A DNA stretch of 40,152 bases. Origin: Ectocarpus siliculosus. Lineage: Eukaryota; Sar; Phaeophyceae; Ectocarpales; Ectocarpaceae. Below the pieces are notes generated by a model that saw nothing but the letters and a program-made list of their open reading frames with translations, ran no database searches and had not been told where the DNA came from. Positions 8,871 to 19,653 of this stretch are shown here, piece by piece (within the stretch, counting starts at the first letter, position 1; each line of letters opens with the position of its first letter). The position numbers and the translations under genes were made by a program. The stretch lies in contig FN649741.1 in NCBI GenBank assembly GCA_000310025.1, positions 3,133,471 to 3,173,622 of the forward strand, in the 5' to 3' direction.

Positions 8871-11842
8871 ATGGAAGAAGTCGACGAGCTCGTGCCGCAT
8901 CCAGACAGTAATGGGCTGTTGAACCTTACGCACAGGGCTTGGGTGCTGTTAGACAGCGTAATATGGACCATGTAAGCTCTCTCGTTTGTTTTGAAGAAAA
9001 GGGCATCAGCTGATTTGATCCATCCTCCGATTCCTTCATATCTACATAGTCAGTTACCAAGCAGGAGCCCCACGTAAAATCACTCGTTATGAGCAATCGC
9101 TCTGTGCTGACCTTGCTGAGCTTTGACGACCTGCTCTTGAACATGTGCCTTTTGCTGCTCCTAACACGCGTTTGTGCGGGGAATATTCTAACGGGGGCAG
9201 GAAACGAGAGCTGATTGTTCTCAACGTCTCTTTCAACAACATCGAGTACCTCCCTCCTGAGCTAGGCGACCTCGTTCTTCTGAAGTGAGCACCAAACGTG
9301 AACAAATAAACACGTACGGTAGCATTGACGGTGGTAGTCGGCAGCTCTCAGCAGGTAGAACCGCCAACACGTCTGTACGCTATGACACATCTATATCCAA
9401 AACCATCATACGTGAAGACGAAGTTTTCCCTGCGATGCATTGCTGTTCTCTTCTCGCTCAACGTCTCCAAGGTTGAAGCTGAAGCAATTCTCGGCTACGA
9501 TCGGTGCTCCATGATGTATCTGTACGCTGCCCCCCCGTTGTTTGTTCTGTCTCAGAGAGTTAGATATATCATGTAACAAACTGGAGGCATTGCCTCCCGA
9601 GGTGGGAAAGTGCATTCGGTTGCGGAAGCTAAAAGCAAACGGCAACTACGTGGAAGGAATCCCGGCCGAGCTTGGACATTGCTCTCTACTTGAGGTACGG
9701 AGAGACAGAGAGGCATCTGATCAGAATTTCGGGACACAAGTTGGCTTGTGACCACGGAAGGCATCCGCGTCAGTTGGACCAGTACAGACATTAGAAGGTA
9801 CTGAGTGGAGACCGGAACGGTTTTATTGTGAAGACAACAACAATCTCGAGAGGTGTTTCCCTGGAGCAGGTCGTGATTTTTCTGCACCTTTGCACCCCGC
9901 AAAAGAGCTATTTGTTTCTGGGTGAATCGCAACTATTTCAATACGTGACGTCGACATCATTATTTTATGACGACGAGACTACTGAATTATGTGTATATCC
10001 GAAATGTATTCCACTGTCTGACAAACTAAGAAACCCAGACACCTACGCTACAGTTGTTGCAGATGATCTTACTTTTGATAAACACATTCTACATGCAACC
10101 CTCGCTATCCATACCGCATGCAATATTTTCGTTTGAACCTTAACCTGTTTTGTACTCGTACAGGAGTTGATCTTGTCCGAGAATAAACTGGAGGAAATTC
10201 CCGAATCTCTGGCTAATCTCAAGGCCCTACGAGTCCTCCGGCTACAAAATAACCGGCTCAAGACCCTTCCGTACGCGCTCGGAGCGGTAATTACCCTGGA
10301 GGAGCTCGATTGCGCGGGAAACGCGGACCTGGACGTAGTCCCGGCGGCGTTGCATAGTGACACGGCGATGATCCTCTGGGTTTGCCGCTTGCATAAAGGT
10401 TTGTCAAGCAGCGGAGCTCTGCTGGCCTCAGTTAGACGTTTCTCTTTATCGAGCGTACACATGATTCATGCAACCACAAGGAGACGCGAAAGGACTCGAA
10501 GGGTAGAGGACACGTCCGTGGAAGAGAGGTGATCATCTCATACTGCATTCGTGTGCACACGAACGGCAGGAGGGGTCATGCCGCACTTTTCATATATTAT
10601 CCAAGTGCTTGAATCTGTGGTCGAATGATCTCAGTACAGCCAAGAAGAACGATGCAGTCGATCACCTATGGGTATATAGGCTTTTATCGGTTACACCCAA
10701 AGCTTTGGTGCATGAAAACATACTTTTGGGGGGATAGAAACCTGATTGAATGGGCGTTTGGGGAAGAGGCGGCGAAATTCGACCGGGTACACCTTTGCCG
10801 TCCGTTGGTTAAGCAGATAAAAGAAAGGCTGAACCTTCGATACGTTTTGGAGGAGAAGCTGTACATCGACTCAGTTGGAGATATGCTTGTGGCCAGTGGA
10901 CGAGAGAGTACTATTCCCCCCAGCCCGACGCTTGAAACCAATGGTATTTCTACCGCCATTGTGCGTGTGCCCTCAACACCCAGACCACGCGGAGGATGCT
11001 GAGCAACTCCAGCGCCTGAACGACGCGTTGGAAAACAAGGCCCAGAAGATAGAAGAGACAAAGCTCCGATTAAAGGTGACTATGACGTAGACGTGTGCAG
11101 AGCAGCATCTTGCCCCCTCTGCCGCAGCTCATCTAAGGCTTCGCAACCTCGAACTGTTTTCGCTAGGCATCTTTGTCGCGCCGTTCGTCGCATACCGAAA
11201 CTGCCAAGCGTGTTCTGGGAGCTGTTGGCGTACGCGCTCTCTCCTTTCTTTAAGGGGGGTGAGTCGGTGACGATGCTGGAATCAAATGCGCAGCTATGCC
11301 ATCTCCTCCGCCGACGCCACCTGCCGAACGTACACCTCCAACACATGCGGAATCAGACATTCGTTCGTTGCAGTCCGTGGCAACGTAGGTTGTAGCAAAC
11401 CGCTGTCGAAGAGGCGAGGCCTCCCTGCTTGCCCCTAACCCCGTTGGACAAGACACCAACTACGTCGGTCAAATGCCAACCTTGACGATGCGAAAGGCGG
11501 CCACTCAATACACCCGTCTCTCGGCCATCTCCCTGCCTGACTTTCTTGTCTCTGCTGTGCCTGTAGGAAGAGATTCGAATACTGCAGGAGCAGCGAAGGG
11601 CGCTGCTGAAGGAACGACCAGGGGCATACCTTGCGGCCAAACGAAAGGTATGCTCAAAGCGACCCCCTCCAAGCCAAAGTTCATGATAACATCGGCTATC
11701 GGATGCGGTGAAGGTGTTTGCATCTGCCCTTGGTCAGGCATCAGTGAGAAGAGCTCTCGTAAACTTTATCCCGCTGGAAAAACACATGGACGGGCTCACT
11801 CTACCTCTCGCAATGCTATTGAGCGTCATAGTCCGTGTGTGA
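8871..11842 (+). CDS. Leucine-rich-repeat protein with C-terminal coiled coil
   Basis: My model has 7 exons: 8871-8971, 9201-9284, 9556-9694, 10164-10398, 10984-11075, 11567-11647 and 11738-11842 (TGA). They total 837 nt, or 278 residues, with every phase agreeing. About residues 15-160 are LRRs of the intracellular Ras-group/SHOC2 type with a 22-24 residue period: LNVSFNNIEYLPPELG, LDISCNKLEALPPEVG, LKANGNYVEGIPAELG, LILSENKLEEIPESL, LRLQNNRLKTLPYALG. The repeats end in VVPAALHSDTAMILWVCR, a capping-like segment. After it comes a charged heptad-like stretch (AEQLQRLNDALENKAQ and EEIRILQEQRRALLKERPGAYL) likely to form a coiled coil. Such proteins are protein-protein scaffolds in the cytosol; no enzyme domain is seen. 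The final exon is the least certain, since the stop falls soon after the splice. No signal peptide is visible. Confidence 0.85.
10625..10983 (+). other. Unexplained open frame inside LRR intron 4
   Basis: Between exons 10164-10398 and 10984-11075, the plus strand has a frame open from 10625 to 11002. It contains a protein-like segment (LIEWAFGEEAAKFDRVHLCR, then LVKQIKERLNLRYVLEEKL). I do not recognise a family, and skipping it gives the better LRR-to-coiled-coil join. It could be an alternative exon or a transposon remnant. Confidence 0.25.
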
Positions 11843-13258
11843 ATGGTCCTGTCACCCACACCACTGCTCACCTCTGTGGGGAAGCCCGATATTTTCCCAA
11901 ACCAAATCCCCAATAGCGAATCAGCAGAGGACTATTTGAGTCGGCTTCGGGCGTTCAATCAGGGCTTAAAAAGCATATCGGAATCGGAGTTAACGCATGC
12001 ATAACCTTTTCGTTGTCCCGGGAATGAAATTTACACCGACCCTCCCTCCGCCTTGACTGCTTCAAGCAACGAGCACCGCGTGTGTCCATCCGTCTGCGCT
12101 CAACCCTCGCCACTTTCACAGGTGGACGCGACCGTCTCGAAAGTTTGCAGCGTGTCGTGATAGAGAGAGGCACAAGAGCAAATTCTTGAGAGGGAGAACC
12201 GGCGTACGCGTTGACCAGGATGACTCTTCCTACGCCACAAGAGACGGCGCGATAGTGAATCTCGATCGTCACAAGAAAGACGATACCAATAAATCTCTTG
12301 GAGCATTGCGGAGGGCCACTTTTTGATCCCAGCTCCAATGCAGCTACGCGATTAGACTAGGTCGCCACAAGAAATATCACCAGGCCCTCGGAACGCGGGA
12401 GGACAAAGCCACCCCCCACTCAGCCAATCCAACGCGACCCACGCCTATTAGGAGGAACACGCCGCACCAAAGGATGGAAGAATCACATACGGGCGCATGA
12501 ACACACATGAGCGGGCGCGTACCTTCAAATCCGACGGAAGCAACACTGACGCTGACCGCATCGCCAGTCTCCTGTGAAAAAAACTATTCGTGGATGCATC
12601 AGACCACCGACTGTTTATCTCACATCCGCCGACGCCACTCGGAACTCCAAACTCGCACCCAAAAACCAGGGAAGCGGTAGGCTATCAGTGCTCAACAGAA
12701 ACCCAAAGTATGTGGTGGGTAGATACGTTGTTATTTTAATAGTTCTATACGCTGCCCTTGCCCCTTGCCGGTCTCGCCACATCACGAAGGGAAGGACGTG
12801 CGACGATGGTCTCGAAGGACGCTAGTGATTAGACTTCCACGACCACCGCCCCCTTCGGCGATATCTCGGGCGAGTATCACCTCAACCACCCAGGGGCTCT
12901 CGCGCGCCCAGCGCATTTCGACGTGACCCGTAAGGCTCGTGTTTTGGCGTAACGGGCGCACGCGCTACCGTCGGGGCTGGCGCTGCTCCCCCGTTCTTTC
13001 CGGCACGCGAACCTTGTCTTCCTCCGTGGCGTCGCCTATTCGTCTGGTCGATACACAGGCCAAGGCAAAGGCAAAACAACGGGGGAAGAAGTGCCAGACA
13101 AGCGTGAAGACGAGGGGGAGAACGCACGCACGCAACGGCCCACACCTACGCAGGCAGCCATCACAAGACGTGTTACAATACTCGTGTTCGTGTTGTACTC
13201 TACGACGAAAGCGGTTTGAGTGACAAACGACACTCGGAAGCGAGACGCTTGATCCGCG
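11843..13258. other. Convergent intergenic region between the LRR and PAP/fibrillin genes
   Basis: Both neighbouring genes end here, so it should hold their two 3' untranslated regions. I see no supported exon, RNA gene or repeat family. Short open frames on both strands lack motifs. Confidence 0.4.
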
Positions 13259-16200
13259 TCACCTGTAGATGTTGACCACGGTCGTCTTCCCGCTCTCGGT
13301 CATGGTCGTGTCGGCCTCGAACGCTTCGATCCACAAGTCTCCGTCAAAGTACTTGGTTGTTTCGTAGTATTTCCAGACAGGGCAGGGGCCCAACGGACAC
13401 GATGCACACAGAAAAACCGACAGACGTGGAAGGTTGGTAAAGTACACAGAGAGGTAGACGGGCCGGCAGGCAGAAAGAAAGCGGGCCCGAACGCGCGAAC
13501 AAACACCAAAGAAAATCACCCTGGGATCTGCCGTCGAGAAGGCGTCGAAAGACATCTTCGAACATACCCCCCTCCCTGCTTTCTTGAACTTCACGGGGCC
13601 ACCTCGACGCACCAGTCATGAGCCCGTTTCATCGTGCGGTAGGTCACCAAGCACCAAAACTACCCGGAGGTGAACATAATTTTGGTGCATCTCCACGTAT
13701 GGAGCTACGTGGAGTATGGGGCAAAAAAAGAGTGCGGTTGCGCTCAGAGCTCAACCCAAGCGTTCGCAAAAGAGAAAAACGTTCGGAGTGCAATCAGGCT
13801 AGGGGTCCACGTCCGGGCTTGTGGTACGGGGGAGTAGGTCAGGACCATCAGTAGTGGCTGGGGCAGAGTTTTGTGGTACTCCCGGTCACACCTGTACTTC
13901 GACGAAGCCGGCGTCGGCGTTGAAATTTGGCAGCGGAACTTTGAACCCGAATAGGTCGGCCTCGATCCTGTCGAACTCAAACGAGATCTTGCCTCGATCA
14001 TCCATCTGCAAAAACAGCACATCGATGTTGGGTTGGGTTGCTTCACATTTTGCCGAGGGCGCTACCAGATTGCGGCGGCGTCACGAGTGAAATATGAGAA
14101 GAATAAACAACGCCGGAAGCGTTCAAAATTCAAGGCAGAAATATCGGTCGAAGAGCGACAGCGGTTTTGAAAAGTGGGAGACGATATCGTTATTAGTTTG
14201 GGGTTTCACGCACACAAAAAGTGAGAGAAGAGGAAGAGTAGGAAAGACCGCGGCATCGCGCATGCACCTACACCCACTCCCAGAGAGCACCACTCCTGAC
14301 GGTGCCATGAAAATATCACAATATCAAAATATCCCCCTTGAACCCTCGAAGCGGGCCGGCCTGCTTCACGAGTCAAGGCGACCCGCCGTTCTCGCGTTCA
14401 CGTATCTCGCTCTCACGTTATAATTAGTGACCGCACGTACGCTCTTCACGGCCCAAGACTTGTAGAAGCGGAGGACGTTGTCGAGCCGCCCCCCGCCGGC
14501 CCCGTCGTAGATGTAGTTGTAGACGTCGCTTGTGGGCGGCAGGAACTGTTCTCGAGTCAAGCGAGGGTCGAATCCCAAACGAGCACGTGTCGCGGCGAGG
14601 TTTTGGCGTGGGAAAAAGAAAACGGAATTATTCATGACGAGTCTAGCTTGCTCGAAAGCCGGTCACGAGGAAACGCAGAACACATAATAAGATGTTGGAC
14701 AATACAACCAACACAGCTCCGAGGCATCGGCTTGTCAAGGATAGACACTGCTGTGTTCGAAAAGCACGCGCTGCTGCGGTGGGCGAAGCCGAAGCATCCC
14801 GGGGCACGTGGTGCTGTGTTTTGTGGGCACATGCATCTCTGAAATTATCGGGGCGAGCGCAGAGTTGGCTTGACTCGAACGAGGCTGACCTTATAGCGTT
14901 CCTCCGTCGAGAAGTCCAGCTTCCACTTGCCTTTCATTATGTCGCCCTGGCACAGCTAAGAAGGCGCACGCGATTGAAACAGGGGGTGTGATTGGAGAGA
15001 GCCGTGACAAAACAAAAGGATCGGCGCAATTACGTCGCGCTGGAGGAGACTCAGCAACACCAACACGAATCATGCCGAGACAATGCTCTAAAACTCGACG
15101 CCCTTCGTTACCGGAAGAGTCGCCGCCATGTATTCATGTTGCCATGGCGTCTCGCAGGGATGGTGGCTGCGTGACAGATCTACACATAAGCTTGGGCGGT
15201 GCTTCGGCTCACATGTGTTGTGCGCTCGTGTGGGGCGACGCTGCACATACCTTCGAGATGTCTTGGGGCATCTTCTTGACGGACAAAAGCGCTTGCGTCA
15301 ACTGCAGAATCTCCACCTTTGTCGGGAGCACAGACGACATGCGCAGCAGGGGGTGTTCGGCGCCAGCATTGCAAAGAGGGGATGCGATGACAAGGTGCGC
15401 GCCAGCGGGAAATGTAGTGGGCGAGCGGGTGACACCGGGGAGGGAAACGAACGAAATGGTGACCAAGAACACGGGGGTTCTCCGAATGTAGGTATGCTTT
15501 CACACATGTTGGTCCATACCATCTCTGACCAGGAAGAGCAAAAAAGGGGCATGGTGCCGCAAAGGTACAAGAGCAAAGAACTGTCCCTTGAGCTACCCCA
15601 TGCATAACCCCTCGTTCGCGGCTGGCAATTGTCGATGCTTCTTGGGTTACATGCCTTGTGGCAGACACTTGCCAAAGATAGTCTCGGGGGGACTCTGTTA
15701 TATTTCCTTTCTTGTACCGCCCCCTGCTCTAAGCTACTCTAGGGAATATTTTGTTTGTCTGGGGTGGTGGGGTATCAGCACTCACCGAGTCCGGGCTCGG
15801 GAGTCGTTGTGCCCTGCGGGATTGCACTCCGGCAGCAAAACGAACATCCCCCGGCAAAATGAAGTAGGTGGTGTTTGGCAATGTTAGCGCTGATGGAAGC
15901 ATTCTTTTTGCGAGAGTGCACCGTGCAAGGAGACCGCGGGTAGCATGTACAACGGCCATGTTTTTTTCGGAACAAATCGCCTGGGGTTCTCTCCTCCCGG
16001 GTTGTTCTTTCCGTGTTCATATCCAATGCGGCTTCCTGACCTACCCTTAGGAATGACCAACACGCGCACGGTTGTGGTCGACCTCTGGCGTTGGCTTCCC
16101 TCGCGCAGGGCAAAACTCGCGCCCCTTTGTCCTAACCTCCTTCCAGGGAAACCCCAGCGCTGTTACGGTAGCCTAATGGGCATGATGCTCACGGCTTCCC

Positions 16201-16538
16201 GCACGGAACGGCACCGCCGTGTATCCGAGACATTTTGCTGCCACAATCGCTCCAAAACGTTACCCACCCCGGTAGATGCAGACGAAACCAGAACTTATCA
16301 GGCGAGAAATCAGGCGCTTCCTCACAATTTGATCCTCTGCCAGCATCTTGTAGAAAATGTTGTTCTTATCCATGGTTTCGAATATAACTCGAAGCTCCTG
16401 TCGCTCAAAGTCCACCGCGAGACGCTCGGACCCAGGTTCATCTTCAGCCGTAGTGTCTATGAAGTCGTCCGGCGGAGCTCCCCCCATCTTCGCCATAGCG
16501 GAGGAGCTGCTGGCATGCCAGCGCCGAGGGCTCGGCCT
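13259..16538 (-). CDS. PAP/fibrillin-like (plastid lipid-associated) protein
   Basis: My exons on the minus strand are 16538-16326 (start in doubt), 15316-15251, 14955-14890, 14545-14441, 14005-13892 and 13351-13259 (TGA). All join in phase 0. The first ATG at 16496 gives 204 residues. Landmarks are GKWKLDFSTEERY (the G-x-W-x-L strand of the fold), FEFDRIEADLFGFKVPLPNF, GFVEVQ|YFDGDLWI across an exon join, and a final TVVNIYR. This order matches PAP/fibrillin proteins, lipocalin-like plastid proteins tied to plastoglobules and lipid binding; the assignment rests on motif order only. The frame stays open upstream of ATG 16496 to a splice acceptor after the long C tract at about 16548-16565, and reads RPSPRRWHASSSSA. 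That would suit the end of a transit peptide, so a leader exon probably lies further upstream; I could not find it. The last exon could instead splice at CAG|GTGACG and continue. Confidence 0.7.
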
Positions 16539-17414
16539 CTGCCGGGTTTGGGGGGGGGGGGGGGCAGCACAAGTTGCGGAGCACTTTCCTTACCCCACTC
16601 GTTGCGGCCTGTTTGCCGATGAAGTACCTTTGCCTTCAAACTCGAAGGCTATTCTTGCGAACGGTAAACCGACTACATTGTGATCCCGGCCATGCTATCC
16701 CGTTGTGCCCAACGGGGCCATTGCTTCCATCATCACTGCGCCATACAGAGGTTTTGCATCAGAACGAGAAACATTTCAATTGTGGTCGCAGCCTAGAACC
16801 CGCGAACAGCTTGTGTTCCGTGCGTTTGTTTTGGTCTGGAGGATCGTTGTGTAGGTCGAGGCAACGCGGCCATTGCTGGCTAGAGAGGTGCCGCACAGCT
16901 GCCTCGAGAGGAACTTGACGCGTTTGGAGGGAGAGCAGGAACAAAGGTCGCCACCCAGCGCTTGGCGATACGCCTGATGACACGAAAGTAGATATATATG
17001 AGGCTCAGGGGTTTGCCTTGGTTGGATCGCCATCACGAGGATCACAGTCATCACGAACGCCGAACAGCAGCAGCCCCAGATTGATCGGCGGGGAAGCCAC
17101 GATATTGGTAGAAACCAGCAAGCACAAGAAAACCAACAATTTCGCCGAATCGGGCTGATATCGAGTTATTCAGCGCGTGAATGTCTCGAAGACGCAACAC
17201 CAGCTCTATTTTGTCGACCACGTTGGCATCGCTGTGCTTATACAAACCCATCTATTTTGCAAAGGTAGACGCGTGCGATGGAAACAAACGGGACGATTTT
17301 CAATTGATGAATCCCTTCGCGAAAGACACGTGGATTTTGTAGCCCATACGTATGTAGTCGACACCGTTGGCTGCAACAGGGGTGCTGTGGATGGGCGGCG
17401 CCTATTTGATCTTA
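16539..17414. other. Upstream of the PAP/fibrillin gene; no callable gene
   Basis: This should contain the promoter and any missing leader exon of the minus-strand PAP/fibrillin gene. Short frames on both strands around 17051-17422 look protein-like in places, but no frame connects by splice sites to a recognisable family. I found no initiating exon with matching phase. Confidence 0.3.
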
Positions 17415-17513
17415 TTCGATAAAGGCGAATCATTGACAACAGCAACAGCAACACTAGACTACTTGAACACAGCGCTGGCTGTTCAAGTAGTCTAATGCGT
17501 CGCCTTTATCGAA
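17415..17513. repeat. Nested inverted repeat at the left edge of the copia fragment
   Basis: The inner arms are TAGACTACTTGAACA (17455-17469) and its perfect reverse complement (17480-17494) around a 10-base loop. The outer arms are TTCGATAAAGGCGA (17415-17428) and its reverse complement (17500-17513). The left side has about 26 bases between inner and outer arms, and the right side only 5. The right arms lead straight into the copia coding remnant, so the left arms look like a short inverted copy of it. Confidence 0.85.
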
Positions 17514-17961
17514 CAAAAAACGCAAGCAAGGCGGCAGACCGGAGGTCGGAGTCGGGAGGGTTGGTGATGTGTGCGGGTGGGTGCGTGACTTGGTTTTCAA
17601 AGACGCAGAGGTGCATGACGCTTTCCACAACGGAAGCAGAGCATGTGGCAATCGCCGACGTCTTGAAGGAAGTGTCGTTCATGAGGCATGTTAGGCGTTT
17701 AATATATTTTGCCAGTTGCCGGTATGCCGTGCATGTCCGGTCTTGGAGGATAATCAGGGAGCGATTCAGATTGCGCACAACCTGGTCACAAACTCCAACT
17801 CGAAGCACATCGATATACGGCATCACATTGTCAGGGAGCTGGTAGGCAGGGAGGAGATTTCGATCACTCGTGTGACGTCGCAGTTTCAACATGCAGATTT
17901 CTTGGCGACGGCGATTAACGAGGAGTCCTTTGCGTTGCACTGCGGCGACTTTTGTAATTAA
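17495..17961 (+). pseudogene. Ty1/copia retrotransposon RNase H fragment, frameshifted
   Basis: The sequence encodes the C-terminal end of a copia polyprotein: RRSESGGLVMCAGGCVTWFS, then LSTTEAEHVAIADVLKEVSF, then in another frame LEDNQGAIQIAHNLVTNSNS, KHIDIRHHIVRELV and a final HADFLATAI. These match the RNase H landmarks (TEAE, DNxxAI, KHID-RxHxxRE, AD-x-xT/A) of copia elements. The reading frame changes at about 17700-17735, so the copy is broken. No integrase or reverse transcriptase core is present to the left. No paired LTRs could be recognised; an AG-rich microsatellite follows. Confidence 0.8.
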
Positions 17962-18004
17962 TTTGCAGTGAAGGAAGTGTTTTGGGGTCGAATCGTGTTC
18001 TATC

Positions 18005-18049
18005 GTGGAGGGAGAGAGAGGGGGGGGGGCAGGGAGAGAGAGAATGAGC

Positions 18050-18082
<33 letters not shown>
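18005..18082. repeat. G-run and (AG)n microsatellite
   Basis: A run of about 10 G within AG repeats is followed by an uninterrupted AG tract. It sits just downstream of the copia fragment. The long minus-strand frame that crosses it (Ser-Leu repeats) is an artefact of this tract. Confidence 0.9.
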
Positions 18083-19653
18083 TTCGGTGGAGATGTACCA
18101 CCATGTTTTTGGTGGTTATGTTTGGGATTGTTCTTTATTGTTTTGGAGGAGTTCGTACCCAAGAGAGTACTATTGATTTTCGCCGAAGCAGGAGGGTATT
18201 CGATATACTCGTAGCATGGCATGAAGGCAAGATGAAGGGTGATATCTTGGGTACAAGTATACAGTACATCTACGGAGATTGCAGTGACGAGGTGCGGAGG
18301 AACGGGAAGTTTCGCGATATTTTCCTGAAGGAGTGTCATGGTGTAGATTCATGGAGATTCGTTTTGGTGTTTGAGCGTGTGGCGCGACTTGGTGCCGTGA
18401 TTTACTGACGAGCTCAAGCACGCCTCCCAATAATACAACGAATTTTCCCCATCTACCGCCCGTCATGGACGACCTGCGTTCCACTCCAAGCACCCAGAAC
18501 TGGGCCACCTGGTTTACAGCTTCGAATTTACGAAATCATACCGCTTGCGCACCCAAATCACTTGACAGGAGAGTAGTCGTACTGTCGAAGCAAGTGCAGT
18601 CACAGATAGATTTACAGCACCGTCCTTTATGCTACGCTGTGGTTGCGAATGTTCTACTGTAGTCCAAGGACGAATAGAGCCAGCACAGGCAGAGGAGGAT
18701 CCGAGGCCAAAAAGGGGGATGACGTCGACTCTTGATGTATGCATATGCAACACAAAGCTGCACGGTCTGTACCGTTGGCTAAACATGTCTGTCTACACCT
18801 CGTAGACCGGTTTTCAATGCCCGATTACGCCATGACGACGACGGTGCTACACCCAAATGGTATGTTTTCGGAAGGCTCTGCGCTGACGCCTTGTTTCGTT
18901 GCCGAACTACCCTGGGGTACTCAGCAGTAGTCTATGCTATGCTATTCCATACTGGCTTCAAAATCGGTCTCGAGGGGGGGCTGGTATCTCATGAAACCTA
19001 TAGGGTACGCGTCACAGCCCTCGTGGTACATTTGAAGGGCTAACCTGCTAACCTGCGTTAGGTGCTGGAAGTGCGCATGATGACGTGCCCACTTGATGTT
19101 GGGTGGACTCGACGTCGGGAGAAACCCTGCCACCCGTCCCAGGTTGGCAGTCAGAATCCCCCAGAAGCCGAGGGCACGCCAGGGCGACGGAGCAACTCCT
19201 GTGGCCATATGAGCCGGAAAATCAGTAACAGCTGCCGGGCAGACTTCAACGGGGGCGCGTGCGTGTTGCCTGCGGCACGTGCGTGTGACGTGCGTACGGC
19301 TCCCCTATTGTACTGGGTGTGCCGTACACCATCCATAGAACTTTACAGCAGTACATCGAACCTCAATCTCCGCACATCCGCACATCCGGCATCTCGGAAT
19401 TATTCGGCTTTGAACCGAACGCAGTCGGGCCGCTTTCTAACAGTACCGGCGCGTGCCCTCGTTGACTCAAAAATCCTTCGTGTGCCTTCCGATGTCATTG
19501 TGGACGCGCGTGCCTCGTTGCCTCCCTCACCACTGCTGGCGCGTACTCTGCCACCCCACTGGGACGCTTGCATCACACATCACTCATCGGTCCGGCACCC
19601 CCCGTGAAGATCGTTCGACAACAGCAGCAGCAGCGGCAGCGGCCAACGATCTC
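18083..19653. other. Region between the copia fragment and the sucrase/ferredoxin-like gene
   Basis: This holds the presumed promoter and 5' untranslated region of the plus-strand gene starting at 19654. A CAG/CGG-rich stretch (about 19620-19645) directly precedes its ATG. The first several hundred bases may still belong to the copia element (its 3' LTR region), but I could not pair an LTR. No other gene is supported. Confidence 0.35.

Noticed and set aside
17506-18339. 277-codon minus-strand frame
   Set aside because: It is the shadow of the plus-strand copia fragment plus the AG microsatellite (Ser-Leu repeats).
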